DNA of 64,000 bases. Source: CAZHCA01 sp964530825. Lineage in GTDB: Bacteria; Bacteroidota; Bacteroidia; Chitinophagales; Saprospiraceae. Where the stretch lies: the NCBI GenBank assembly GCA_964530825.1, contig CAZHCA010000009.1:62001-126000 (forward strand), given 5' to 3'. Every line of letters starts with the position of its first letter. The first letter of the stretch is position 1. Positions 44,792 through 53,642 of this stretch are shown here, in pieces. The notes beneath the pieces are model-generated. The model was not told the origin of the DNA, did not search any database, and worked only from the letters and a program-made list of their open reading frames with translations. The translations under genes were made by a program, and so were the position numbers.

Positions 44792-47626
44792 ATGAAAAAT
44801 GTGTTCCTTTTTCTGGTCCTGTTCTGGATCAGCTATCCTGCATTCGGACAAATCGTTCGTTTCAATACCCCTTTTCCCACCGCAGACGAAGAATTGACCC
44901 TTACTTTTCTTGCTTCGGAGGGTAACGGCGGGCTCGAAAACTGCAACTGCGATGTGTATCTCCACACTGGTGTTACCCCGGTCGGAGGACCAGACTGGCA
45001 ATACGTTCAGGGCGAATGGGGACAGGAGATTCCACGCCTAAAGATGACTCGGGTGGCGGCTAATGTCCATACATTTCAGTTTACCATCCGGGATTTCTAT
45101 GGTTTACCGGCCGACCTCGAGGTCGATAAGCTTTCCTTTGTATTCCGGAATGCCGATGGCACGCTTGCCGGTCGCAACCCCGACGGTTCCGATATCTTCG
45201 TCGAAATTTTCAATGCCAACGACGCCTTACTCACTCGTCTCGAAAAGCCATTGAATACGCCACTGGTTCTTCAAGACGGCGAAATGGTTGATATCCGGGG
45301 CTTCGCCAGTCGGCCCTCCCAGATCCGCATTGAAGAAAACGGAACGGTGTTGGCTCAGAGTGCTCATGACACTACCGTCTTCGGACTGGAATACCTACCC
45401 GTTGGGGACCCCGGCCGTTACCGCATCGACTTCATCGCCAATAGTGAGGGGCTAGAAGACACGACCTCATTCACCTATTTCTTGGCCCAGGCTCCCAATA
45501 TTGCCGATCCGCCTGCCGAAGCCCAATTAGGTCTAAACCGCAACGACGACGGGTCTTTCACCATTCTCTTGGAAGCCCCAGGAAAGTCTATCCCCATCCT
45601 GCTGCACAACGGTAATAATTTCACCCCGACTATTGCCGACCAGATGAACGTAAGTCCCGACGGCACTTTTTCCTGGATCGAGGTAAACCCGCCCACAGAT
45701 GAAGATTGGTTTATCTACCAGTTTCTAGTTGACGGCACTCTTAAAGTTGCCGATCCCTACGCCGAACTAGTACTCGACCCCGTGCACGACCCTTTTATCG
45801 AAACACAGGTAAATGACGACTTTCCCGAGTACCCCGAAGGAGGAGAAGGCTTACTAGCATTAGCTCGCTTGAACCCGGAACCCTACCCCTGGCAGACTGA
45901 CGATTTCAGTCCGGCTCCCGTCGAGGATTTATTCATTTACGAGCTTCACCTGCGCGACTTTTTACCTGACCATAGCTACCAAACGCTGATCGACACGCTG
46001 GACTATCTGGAGCGGCTCGGCGTCAATGCCATTGAACTAATGCCGGTCAATGAATTTGAAGGCAATGACAGTTGGGGATACAATCCCTCTTTCCAGATGG
46101 CCCTGGATAAATACTATGGTAGTCCAGAAGACTTCAAGGCTTTTGTCGACGCCGCCCATGCCCGCGGCATGGCCGTCATTCTGGATATTGTGCTCAACCA
46201 CGTATTTAGTCAAAGCCCTTTGGCGCAGTTGTATTGGGATGCCGCCAATTTTCGCCCGGCGGCCGATAATCCTTGGCTCAACCCGACACCTCGCCATCCT
46301 TTTAACGTGGGCAGTGACGTAAACCACGAAAGCCCTGCGACCAAGCGGTGGGTCAGCCGGGTAATCCAATACTGGTTTGATGAATACCGTATCGACGGCT
46401 ACCGTTTCGATCTCTCCAAAGGACTAACGCAGGTCAACTCGGGCAGCGATGTAGGCGCTTGGGGCCGCTACGATGGCAGCCGTATCGCTATTCTGAAAGA
46501 TATCGGGGACCAGATCTGGGAGAACAACCCCGAAGCTATCCTCATCCTGGAGCACTTTGCCGATAATGACGAAGAAACCGAACTAGCAGAATATGGCTTT
46601 CTGCTGTGGGGAAAAATGACCGATCCTTATAACGAAGCCACTATGGGCTACCACGACAATAACAAGTCGGACCTGAGCGGTGGATTCTACGGCAACCGAA
46701 ACTGGAGCGTACCCCACCTGGTCACCTACATGGAAAGCCACGATGAAGAACGGCTGATGTTCAAAAACCTGGAATTCGGTAACAGCAGCGGTGACTACGA
46801 TGTCCGAGACGAGGCCACCGCACTGGACCGCATCGAGATGGCACACACCTTCTTCTGGACCGTCCCCGGTCCGAAGATGATGTGGCAATTCGGCGAGCTG
46901 GGTTACGAAATCCCTATCAATTTTTGCATTCAGGACGGTTCTATTGACGAGGGCTGCCGCACCGGCCGCAAACCGATCCGCTGGAATTATTTTCAGGAGA
47001 CCGATCGCCGTGACCTCTATGATTACGTAAGTGACCTAACCTGGCTGCGCGACCAATATCCGAACACTTTCCGTGATGCCACCCCCAAAATGGACGTGCG
47101 CAGTTCGGTTAAGCGGATAGAGATTGACGGCCCGGACCTAACCGCCCATGCTATCGGGAATTTCGACGTACAAAATCAATCGATTAATACGACCTTTCCC
47201 TTTCCCGGCTGGTGGTACGATTACGTTAGCGGCGACAGCCTTCTCGTGGAAAACACCATGGTTGCATTCGACCTCGAACCCGGCCAGCATTACCTGTGGC
47301 TCGACCAACGCGTGCAGCGTCCTAGCCAGTCGGACATGCCGGTGAGTGCCTCTTTTGTGGCTTCCGGACTGAAGCAATTCGACTTAGCTCCCAATCCTGT
47401 TTCTGCCGGCCAAACCTTACTGCTACGCTGGTCGGGCTTGACCGATAACCATTACCAGGTTGGCCTTCTCAATCTCCAGGGCCAGCGGCTCTGGGCGCAA
47501 CAGCTGAACGGAGCACCGGAAGGTGCAAGCGTCACGCTGCCCCAAGTAGCCCGCGGCATGTACCTGCTGGAGTTGCGCGCTTCCAGCGGCCAGGTGCTGG
47601 GGGTACGGCGCGTTGTGGTCGAATAA
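44792..47626 (+). CDS. T9SS-exported GH13 family alpha-glucan hydrolase
   Basis: A 944-residue protein from the ATG at 44792, where a signal peptide begins (MKNVFLFLVLFWISYPAFGQ). An upstream extension would run through the terminator hairpin and is rejected. N-terminal beta domains (to about 370) resemble CBM/E-set modules and include a CBM48-like segment near 290-360. The GH13 barrel carries all four conserved regions: DIVLNH (Asp465), GYRFDLSKG (nucleophile Asp540), ILILEHF (acid Glu587) and ESHDEE (Asp651). A type A sorting domain ends the protein (LAPNPVSAGQTLLLRW). It should cut starch or glycogen-like glucans outside the cell and feed the SusCD pair. Exact bond specificity cannot be told. 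Confidence 0.94.
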   Translation: MKNVFLFLVLFWISYPAFGQIVRFNTPFPTADEELTLTFLASEGNGGLENCNCDVYLHTGVTPVGGPDWQYVQGEWGQEIPRLKMTRVAANVHTFQFTIRDFYGLPADLEVDKLSFVFRNADGTLAGRNPDGSDIFVEIFNANDALLTRLEKPLNTPLVLQDGEMVDIRGFASRPSQIRIEENGTVLAQSAHDTTVFGLEYLPVGDPGRYRIDFIANSEGLEDTTSFTYFLAQAPNIADPPAEAQLGLNRNDDGSFTILLEAPGKSIPILLHNGNNFTPTIADQMNVSPDGTFSWIEVNPPTDEDWFIYQFLVDGTLKVADPYAELVLDPVHDPFIETQVNDDFPEYPEGGEGLLALARLNPEPYPWQTDDFSPAPVEDLFIYELHLRDFLPDHSYQTLIDTLDYLERLGVNAIELMPVNEFEGNDSWGYNPSFQMALDKYYGSPEDFKAFVDAAHARGMAVILDIVLNHVFSQSPLAQLYWDAANFRPAADNPWLNPTPRHPFNVGSDVNHESPATKRWVSRVIQYWFDEYRIDGYRFDLSKGLTQVNSGSDVGAWGRYDGSRIAILKDIGDQIWENNPEAILILEHFADNDEETELAEYGFLLWGKMTDPYNEATMGYHDNNKSDLSGGFYGNRNWSVPHLVTYMESHDEERLMFKNLEFGNSSGDYDVRDEATALDRIEMAHTFFWTVPGPKMMWQFGELGYEIPINFCIQDGSIDEGCRTGRKPIRWNYFQETDRRDLYDYVSDLTWLRDQYPNTFRDATPKMDVRSSVKRIEIDGPDLTAHAIGNFDVQNQSINTTFPFPGWWYDYVSGDSLLVENTMVAFDLEPGQHYLWLDQRVQRPSQSDMPVSASFVASGLKQFDLAPNPVSAGQTLLLRWSGLTDNHYQVGLLNLQGQRLWAQQLNGAPEGASVTLPQVARGMYLLELRASSGQVLGVRRVVVE

Positions 47627-47646
47627 CCCAGTAGTAAAAGTTGGAC

Positions 47647-47697
47647 GCCCCCATGGGACTGTTCTTCTAAAACCAGTTGGTAAGGGCCTGTGGGGGC
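47647..47697 (+). terminator. weak terminator-like hairpin after the GH13 gene
   Basis: GCCCCCA pairs with TGGGGGC around a 37-nt loop, followed by TATTTAATTT. The loop is long and the T-run broken, so it is only a candidate end of the glycan locus transcript. Confidence 0.35.
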
Positions 47698-47825
47698 TAT
47701 TTAATTTGCATCTTTGCCAATCGAAAATCCTTCAACCCGCATCAACAGCCATTTCGGAACCTGAGCGGTTACTGAAGATATTACTAGGATAAACGAAGCC
47801 GGTGGTAGCTTTCGCACATTTTTGG

Positions 47826-47833
47826 TATTTTTG
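47826..47833 (+). promoter_or_regulatory. -7 box (TATTTTTG) of the patatin-like gene
   Basis: An exact TAnnTTTG match 48 nt upstream of the patatin-like ATG. No clear TTG box is found at 17-20 nt. Confidence 0.45.
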
Positions 47834-47880
47834 TCCTCAAAAGAGGGCCTATACCCTACCCTCGCATCAACCTAAAGCCC

Positions 47881-49743
47881 ATGGAAAAAACGCCTACCTT
47901 TCACATCGGCATTGCGATGGCCGGGGCCGTCTCGGCCGGTGCTTACACTGCCGGCGTAATCGATTACCTGCTGGAGACCCTGGAAAAATGGGAGCAAGCC
48001 AAGGCCCACAATCGGCGGGTGGGTCCGGGAAGTCCCGAATATGATCCCTCCGTACCCATGCACAACGTCGTTCTCGAAGTGATGGGCGGCTCCTCGGCCG
48101 GCGGCATGACGGCAGCCGTGACAACCCTGGCCCTGTACGAAGGTTTCGAGCCCGTTGGTGACCCGGGCTCCGGCCAAGACGTCAAAAACAAACTCTGGGA
48201 TACCTGGGTCAACCTCAACGACCAGAAGAAAATGACCACCCTGGAGCAGATGTTGGGCACCGCCGACATCGACGATACCGGGCAGGTACATGCCCTGCTC
48301 AATTCGCGTCCAATCGACGCCATCGCCGACCGGGCGAATAACCTGACTCAAATCGGCCAGTTGCCTCCGTACATTAGCTCCCAACTGGAGGTCATCATGA
48401 CTGTAACCAGCATGACCGGCATACCCCTGGCGGTCGACTTTTTTGACGCCGAGCGCGGGGGGCCCAAGGAAGAAGAGCTCCCTGCTCATCGTATGTACCT
48501 CCACAAAGGAATCGCCCACTTCCGGGCCGGCCAATCCGACGAGGTGCTGTTGCATACCGTACCCTTTGACCCACACGATGAAGGCAGCCGCGATCTGCTC
48601 ATTCAGTGTGCCAAAGCTACCGGTGCTTTTCCTCTGGGCCTGAAAGCCCGGGTACTTAAGGATATCCGGCTTTCTTACTTGCGAGCAATGATCTACCGCA
48701 CCTTTGGCTTTGAAAAAATCCAGTCGGAAGACTACCTCGAACCCAGTATCCGCCTGGATACCGATCGCGAATCCTTTGACTTGGTTGCCGTTGATGGTGG
48801 AACCATTAACAATGAACCTTTCGGCGAGGTCATCCGGTCGATGGAGGAGCGCTGCAAATCTCACGGCGATCCCTATGCCATCCTGATGATCGACCCCTTT
48901 CCAAATTTCGAAGGCGAAGAGGAAGAAAATACCGAATCAATCGAGCAAAGCCCTACCATACTGGCTTTGGTGCCCGACCTGGTGGGCGCGCTGCGCTCCC
49001 AAGCTATGGTCAAAGAGCAGGAGATCGTACGCGGTCTTTCCAATGACCATACCCGTCGCATGATCTTCCCCAAGCGAGAAGGCGACCCCTACCCGATCGC
49101 TTCCGGGTCACTGGCCGGATTCGGCGGATTTTTCAGCCGGGCATTTCGGGAATACGATTTCAAACTGGGGCGTAAAAATTGCCAGAAATTTTTGCGCCTA
49201 CATTTCAATATTCCCATCGAAGAAGCCGCTCGTTCTGAAATCTTTAAGGACTGGCGGCCCGATGATGCGGATTTGCGCCACCAGCGTTTTTTCATCCCTG
49301 ATAAGCTGAATAATTTTAAGGGGTTTTACCCCATCATTCCTGACATGGACGCGGCACGCGGACGCGCCCGGGCTGTGACGGCCCCCTACATTGCCCCGCC
49401 GGATAAGCCACGCATTCATCCCGACCGCATTTTTGACTTGACGCCCTTAATCGAGCAACGCATCCAGGCCGTTCTCAAAAATATCCTGCCGCAACCGGCG
49501 CCGGAAAAACCAAGTAAATACCACCCCGATACCACAGAGCACGTTAATCGAATCATGGTGTTCAACTATGGGGTAAAGGCTATTCCCAAAGAGGGCGAAA
49601 CTTTTGGGATGCGCATCCTAAAGTGGCTGTACAAAAAATTCGTCAGCAAGCGGCTGGCAAAATCGTGGGCCCGAGAAGTGGTGCGGACCATTCTGCTGGA
49701 TTTTAAGCAGCGGGGGCTTTTGGAAGAAGAAGAGCAAGGATAG
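47881..49743 (+). CDS. large patatin-like phospholipase family protein
   Basis: A 620-residue protein. The oxyanion region is IGIAMAGAVSAGAYTAGV near 9-26, the nucleophile elbow GSSAG gives Ser72 (GxSxG), and the partner aspartate is Asp305 in the DGG motif AVDGGTINN. The middle and C-terminal parts have no recognised domain and are about twice the size of a minimal patatin. No signal peptide is visible, so it is cytoplasmic or membrane-peripheral. Patatins hydrolyse lipid acyl chains; the substrate here is unknown. Single gene, followed by a bidirectional terminator shared with the convergent aminotransferase gene. Confidence 0.9.
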   Translation: MEKTPTFHIGIAMAGAVSAGAYTAGVIDYLLETLEKWEQAKAHNRRVGPGSPEYDPSVPMHNVVLEVMGGSSAGGMTAAVTTLALYEGFEPVGDPGSGQDVKNKLWDTWVNLNDQKKMTTLEQMLGTADIDDTGQVHALLNSRPIDAIADRANNLTQIGQLPPYISSQLEVIMTVTSMTGIPLAVDFFDAERGGPKEEELPAHRMYLHKGIAHFRAGQSDEVLLHTVPFDPHDEGSRDLLIQCAKATGAFPLGLKARVLKDIRLSYLRAMIYRTFGFEKIQSEDYLEPSIRLDTDRESFDLVAVDGGTINNEPFGEVIRSMEERCKSHGDPYAILMIDPFPNFEGEEEENTESIEQSPTILALVPDLVGALRSQAMVKEQEIVRGLSNDHTRRMIFPKREGDPYPIASGSLAGFGGFFSRAFREYDFKLGRKNCQKFLRLHFNIPIEEAARSEIFKDWRPDDADLRHQRFFIPDKLNNFKGFYPIIPDMDAARGRARAVTAPYIAPPDKPRIHPDRIFDLTPLIEQRIQAVLKNILPQPAPEKPSKYHPDTTEHVNRIMVFNYGVKAIPKEGETFGMRILKWLYKKFVSKRLAKSWAREVVRTILLDFKQRGLLEEEEQG

Positions 49744-49751
49744 GAAAAAGG

Positions 49752-49774
49752 GAGCCGCCATCAGGTGGCAGCTC
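49752..49774. terminator. bidirectional terminator between convergent genes
   Basis: GAGC-C-GCCA / TGGC-A-GCTC hairpin with loop TCAGG and one internal mismatch. On the plus strand it is followed by TGTCTTGTTTT, and on the minus strand by CCCTTTTTCC, so it can end both flanking transcripts. Confidence 0.75.
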
Positions 49775-49815
49775 TGTCTTGTTTTAATAGCTGGTTGAAT
49801 TGGCAGTTCCGTTCT

Positions 49816-50895
49816 CTAGGCAACCTCGACGGGCGTTTTCACCGGAACGATCCAACCGTATTTATCCTGAATGTCGCCGTGCCGCATCCCGTCAATCTGA
49901 TTTTTAATCCACTGTCCGACTTTACGGTCTTCTAAGGGTGGCAGCACCATGCGAACATCCCGGTAAGCAATTTCCGATACGTGTGCCACGACGGCCGCCG
50001 TACCAGCCCCGAAAGCTTCTTCCAGTTTGCCGGCCTGGTAGGCATCGACCAGTTCATCAATGGTAATGGGCCGCTCCTCGACCGTATAGCCGTGGTCTTT
50101 CAATAAGGTCATGGCGCTGTAGCGCGTAATGCCTTTGAGGATCGCTCCGTCAGTAGCGGGGGTTACGACTCTACCGTCGATTACGAAAAAAATATTCATT
50201 GTACCGACCTCCTGAATGTATTTAAATTCTTTGCCGTCGAGCCACATCACTTGATCGAAACCTTTTTCCTGTGCCAGTCGGGCCGGCAGCAGGGCACCCC
50301 CGTAATTTCCGGCAGCTTTGGCTTCGCCCGTGCCCCCCTTGACGGCCCGCACGTAGGTGGCCTCCGCTAACAAGCGAACCGGTTTGGGATAATACGGTCC
50401 GACGGGACCGGTAAAGATAATGAAACGGTATTTTTCAGATGGCTTGACACCGATGAACTCATCATTGGCGAAAACAAAAGGACGGACGTAGAGGGCGCTA
50501 CCGGCCTGGGGCGGGATCCAATCTGCATCCAAGGCCACTAGTTGATGCAGCGCCTCTAGGAATAAATCTTCAGGGATCTCAGGTATGCACATGCGCGCAG
50601 CTGAATGGTTAATGCGTTTGGCGTGCATGTCGGGGCGGAAAAGTAAAGGTTTTCCATCGTGGGATTTAGAAGCTTTCATACCTTCAAAAATCAGCTGGCC
50701 GTAATGCAGCCCCATGGACGCAGGGTGAATGGGAAAGCGCTCAAAGGGTACGATGTGTGGATTCTGCCAGGCACCGTTTTCGTAATCAGCTACGAACATA
50801 TGATCGGAAAACACCCGGCCAAATGGAATATCATTAAAATTTACTTCGGGCAGGCGAGATTGCTTTGTCCTTGTGACAGGAATAGTATACTTCAT
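49816..50895 (-). CDS. ilvE: branched-chain amino acid aminotransferase
   Basis: A 359-residue fold-type IV PLP enzyme from the ATG at 50895 (MKYTIPVTRTKQSRL); an upstream ATG adds eight unconvincing residues. Family signs are FGRVFSDHMFVADY, IPFERFPIHPASMGLHYGQLIFEGMKA (residues ~50-78, given in part), the PLP lysine in EAKAAGNYGG, and EVGTMNIFFV. It interconverts leucine, isoleucine and valine with their keto acids. The leuA gene for leucine synthesis is also in the window, 12 kb away. An upstream TTTTTG-N19-TATTTTG pair at 50952-50922 (minus strand) is a possible promoter. Confidence 0.95.
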   Translation of the reverse strand: MKYTIPVTRTKQSRLPEVNFNDIPFGRVFSDHMFVADYENGAWQNPHIVPFERFPIHPASMGLHYGQLIFEGMKASKSHDGKPLLFRPDMHAKRINHSAARMCIPEIPEDLFLEALHQLVALDADWIPPQAGSALYVRPFVFANDEFIGVKPSEKYRFIIFTGPVGPYYPKPVRLLAEATYVRAVKGGTGEAKAAGNYGGALLPARLAQEKGFDQVMWLDGKEFKYIQEVGTMNIFFVIDGRVVTPATDGAILKGITRYSAMTLLKDHGYTVEERPITIDELVDAYQAGKLEEAFGAGTAAVVAHVSEIAYRDVRMVLPPLEDRKVGQWIKNQIDGMRHGDIQDKYGWIVPVKTPVEVA

Positions 50896-50921
50896 ATAAT
50901 CTATTTTTTGCGTTAGCAACT

Positions 50922-50953
50922 CAAAATACTTATTATTTTAGGCATATCAAAAA
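50922..50953 (-). promoter_or_regulatory. ilvE: possible ilvE promoter
   Basis: Reading leftwards, TTTTTG and TATTTTG are separated by 19 nt, about 30 nt before the ilvE start. The second box lacks one base of TAnnTTTG. Confidence 0.3.
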
Positions 50954-51008
50954 TGCTTACTTTTTATTTTGCTATTTTTTACATTAAAACGAAAAACAAA
51001 ATTAAATT

Positions 51009-51470
51009 TTGCATAGTTCATTTTTTGATTATTTAGTTTTTCCTTTTTCTCAGGTGCATCCTACAGTGTCGGGCGAAGGAGCAACAGGAGTCTGGATCAT
51101 TGCCCGGACTAGTAAAGACGAGGAGGAAGAGCAACGGACCTTTCTAAAGCGCGTGCTTTCCGCCGCGCAACTCGACCTTCAACGAGATGCCTACACGATA
51201 TTTAAATACGATGATGTACCTTTGAGTTTACGGTGGGTTCGTCGCGGACGAGACCTAAAGGTCGTATTGGCCTTTGGTGTTTCCGCAAAGGAGCTGGGAC
51301 TCCAACTGCATTACCGGCCTTATGAGCCTTTGAGCCTCCCGGGTCAAACCTATATCTTTGCCGACCGTCTGTCTGATATCCAGGCAGAAAGAGCCGGCGG
51401 CAATAAGGCCAAGGCCGCCGCGCTGTGGAAAGTCTTGCAAACCGTTTTTTTATCACAAAAAAAAGGATAA
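51009..51470 (+). CDS. conserved hypothetical protein, probable TTG start
   Basis: A 153-residue protein. An in-frame stop at 51003 limits the start to TTG 51009 or later. TTG gives HSSFFDYLVFPFSQ, and the only other early option is GTG 51054. The body is mixed alpha/beta with QLDLQRDAYTIFKYDDVPLSLRW in its middle. I do not recognise a family. It is followed 1 nt later by rdgB, so both are cotranscribed. A DNA replication or repair accessory role would be only a guess. No signal peptide or membrane segment. Confidence 0.7.
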   Translation: MHSSFFDYLVFPFSQVHPTVSGEGATGVWIIARTSKDEEEEQRTFLKRVLSAAQLDLQRDAYTIFKYDDVPLSLRWVRRGRDLKVVLAFGVSAKELGLQLHYRPYEPLSLPGQTYIFADRLSDIQAERAGGNKAKAAALWKVLQTVFLSQKKG

Positions 51471-51471
51471 C

Positions 51472-52077
51472 ATGAGCAAGTCTCCTAAACAATTGGTCTT
51501 CGCCACCGGCAATCCCAACAAAATTGCGGAGGTACAGGAGTTGCTGGATGGTTTCTATCAAATCAAGGGCCTGCGCGATATTGGGTGCCCGGTCGATCTG
51601 CCCGAAACCACCGGGACTATTGAAGGTAACGCCCGTCAAAAAGCACAGTACGTCGTCGATCTCTATAAGGTAGATTGTTTTTCAGAAGATACCGGGCTGG
51701 AGGTTTTCGCGCTTGGGGGCCAGCCCGGCGTGTATTCCGGTCGGTACGCCGGACCCGAGAAGAACGAGTTGGCCAACCGCCAGCTCTTGCTTAAAAGGAT
51801 GTACGGTATCCAAGACCGGTCGGCGCGCTTCCGTACCGTTGTGGCACTGATCGTCGACCGCCAGGTCCACCTATTTGAAGGGGTCATCAAGGGCTCGATC
51901 GCCGAAACATCCCGCGGCGACCAGGGATTTGGCTACGATCCCCTTTTCGTACCAGAGGGCGATACCCGTACATTCGCTGAGATGAGCTCGCGTGAAAAGA
52001 ATGCCATCAGTCACCGCGGTCAGGCCATCACCAAATTGCGCGATTTCTTGCGCGGAAATGGGTACAGTCCCGATTAA
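51472..52077 (+). CDS. rdgB: non-canonical purine NTP pyrophosphatase (RdgB/HAM1)
   Basis: A 201-residue protein starting at the ATG 51472, one base after the previous stop. The HAM1 motifs are present: FATGNPNKIAEVQELL at 9-24, SEDTGLEVFALGGQPGVYSGRYAG near 70-93, and GFGYDPLFVPEG near 150-161. It removes dITP and XTP from the nucleotide pool in the cytoplasm. Confidence 0.96.
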   Translation: MSKSPKQLVFATGNPNKIAEVQELLDGFYQIKGLRDIGCPVDLPETTGTIEGNARQKAQYVVDLYKVDCFSEDTGLEVFALGGQPGVYSGRYAGPEKNELANRQLLLKRMYGIQDRSARFRTVVALIVDRQVHLFEGVIKGSIAETSRGDQGFGYDPLFVPEGDTRTFAEMSSREKNAISHRGQAITKLRDFLRGNGYSPD

Positions 52078-52158
52078 CCGAGTAACTGGGAATTCTCCTT
52101 TGTGTACACTCCAAATTTTGCGTATTTTACAAGATTCTATTAATGAACTTTGCGGGGT

Positions 52159-53154
52159 ATGAACGCGGAAAATTTTACTGGCTATCTCGAGAATACATCG
52201 CAGCTTTACCAGCTTTCCTATCAAGAGCTAAAGAGCCTCAGCATGGCGTACCCCTATGCCGTCAACATTCATATTTTGCTGTTGCTCAAAAGCAAAATGA
52301 TCGACCACGAAGATTTTGAGAAAAATCTGGTCCGCGCCGCCACTTACGCGCCCGACCGCGCTCACCTGTTCACCCTGCTACAAGGGGATCACTTCCTCCA
52401 CATGTCCGACCCCAGTAACGACACCCTGGTTGCTCAGGAGGGCTTTCTAGAGCTCAAAAACCTACGAGAGCTGGAAGAGCAACTGCCAAACGTCATTCGA
52501 ACGGCTCCGGCCTACCCGTTAAAAGAAGAACCTGCATTAAAGCTATCCTTTGAATCGCCCGCAGCAGAGCCCCCGCCTCCTTTTTCTGCTCCGGTTCAAC
52601 CCCATCTCCCTCTAAGCGCGATCATGGCTGATGCGGCGGCACTGGTACGCGCACAGGCGGCAGCTCGCTTGTTTTTACGGCTAAAAGCGGATAAAGAAGC
52701 TACTGCTCCGCCCCTGTTAATGGAACCCCACGCCTTATTACAACGCTTGAAAAAAAATGCCCAGAAGGCCACAGCACCAAACCCGGATGCATCTTACAAC
52801 GACCTGGCTCCTACGCCAAAAAAATCCTTTGCCAGCTGGATTCAGCAATTCCAAAGTGATCATATCCGCCAACAGATGCGCGAATTGATGGAAGCCCAAA
52901 AGCAAGCGGAAGAAAAAGCAGCACGTAAAAAGGCGAAGAAGCAGGCCGGGCAGGGTCCGGAAGTGGATGAGATGGCGCAGCGCAGCGTTGCGGAAAACGA
53001 CGAGATGGCCTCTGAAACTTTGGCTAAGCTGTTGGTCGCTCAGCAGCAATACACCAAAGCCATCGAGGTGTACGAGCGACTAATTTTGATATTTCCTCAA
53101 AAAAGTAGTTTATTTGCGGCTAAAATTGAAGAGCTTAAAAAAATAATCGCATGA
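52159..53154 (+). CDS. conserved protein with C-terminal TPR-like helices
   Basis: A 331-residue protein from the ATG at 52159. The N-terminal ~100 residues are helical (NTSQLYQLSYQELKSLSMAYPYAVNIHILL in outline). A proline-rich variable middle and a very basic helix (AEEKAARKKAKKQA near 255-268) follow. The last ~45 residues (LLVAQQQYTKAIEVYERLILIFPQ) form a single TPR-like hairpin. The stop overlaps the secG start (ATGA), so it is translated together with SecG. This linkage hints at a role in secretion or membrane biogenesis, but no function is known. Confidence 0.8.
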   Translation: MNAENFTGYLENTSQLYQLSYQELKSLSMAYPYAVNIHILLLLKSKMIDHEDFEKNLVRAATYAPDRAHLFTLLQGDHFLHMSDPSNDTLVAQEGFLELKNLRELEEQLPNVIRTAPAYPLKEEPALKLSFESPAAEPPPPFSAPVQPHLPLSAIMADAAALVRAQAAARLFLRLKADKEATAPPLLMEPHALLQRLKKNAQKATAPNPDASYNDLAPTPKKSFASWIQQFQSDHIRQQMRELMEAQKQAEEKAARKKAKKQAGQGPEVDEMAQRSVAENDEMASETLAKLLVAQQQYTKAIEVYERLILIFPQKSSLFAAKIEELKKIIA

Positions 53155-53414
53155 CAGGTATAACCGTTTTGATCGCCTTGATTGGTGTGCTTTTGATGGG
53201 AGCAGTACTGATTCAGAACCCCAAAGGCGGCGGTGTCGATTCCACCTTTGGCGGTGCGCAGGCTAATCAAATGTTTGGTGCAGCTAAATCGACCGACTTT
53301 ATTGAAAAACTAACTTGGGGACTAGCCATTGCACTCTTTGTACTGTGCATTGTCGCTACTTTTTTCGTAGGCGGCGGTGATGCAGCTGGCTTGGAACAAC
53401 TACAAACAGAATAA
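53151..53414 (+). CDS. secG: preprotein translocase subunit SecG
   Basis: An 87-residue membrane protein with two hydrophobic helices (about 3-19 and 53-71). The SecG linker between them is present (VLIQNPKGGGVDSTFGGAQANQMFGAAKSTDF, given in outline). SecG assists SecYE in moving proteins across the inner membrane. The ATG overlaps the stop of the upstream TPR-like gene by 4 nt. A perfect inverted repeat lies 15 nt downstream. Confidence 0.95.
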   Translation: MTGITVLIALIGVLLMGAVLIQNPKGGGVDSTFGGAQANQMFGAAKSTDFIEKLTWGLAIALFVLCIVATFFVGGGDAAGLEQLQTE

Positions 53415-53428
53415 ACCAGAATCGACTT

Positions 53429-53487
53429 CCGGAAAATAATCTCTGGGTTAACTTTCCTCCTGTAAACACCTGCGGATTATTTTCCGG
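53429..53487. repeat. perfect 13-bp inverted repeat downstream of secG
   Basis: CCGGAAAATAATC at 53429-53441 and GATTATTTTCCGG at 53475-53487, with a 33-nt spacer. There is no T-run immediately after, so this is not a standard terminator. It could protect the mRNA 3' end or bind a dimeric protein. Confidence 0.65.
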
Positions 53488-53642
53488 TAATTCTATTGCT
53501 CCTTTCTAATTGATCTTTATTCTCTGTCTTTTTTTAGTCCAATAATTACATTTTTTTCCTACTTTACCGCCGGATTAAAGGGAAATTTTTGTGCGACTAT
53601 CAAAGAGTTACTATACCATTCTCTAACCTAAAACAGCCTAAA

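Noticed and set aside
47872..48864. 330-codon open frame opposite the patatin-like gene
   Set aside because: It lies fully inside the patatin-like gene on the other strand, has no family motif and the sense frame carries clear catalytic motifs.
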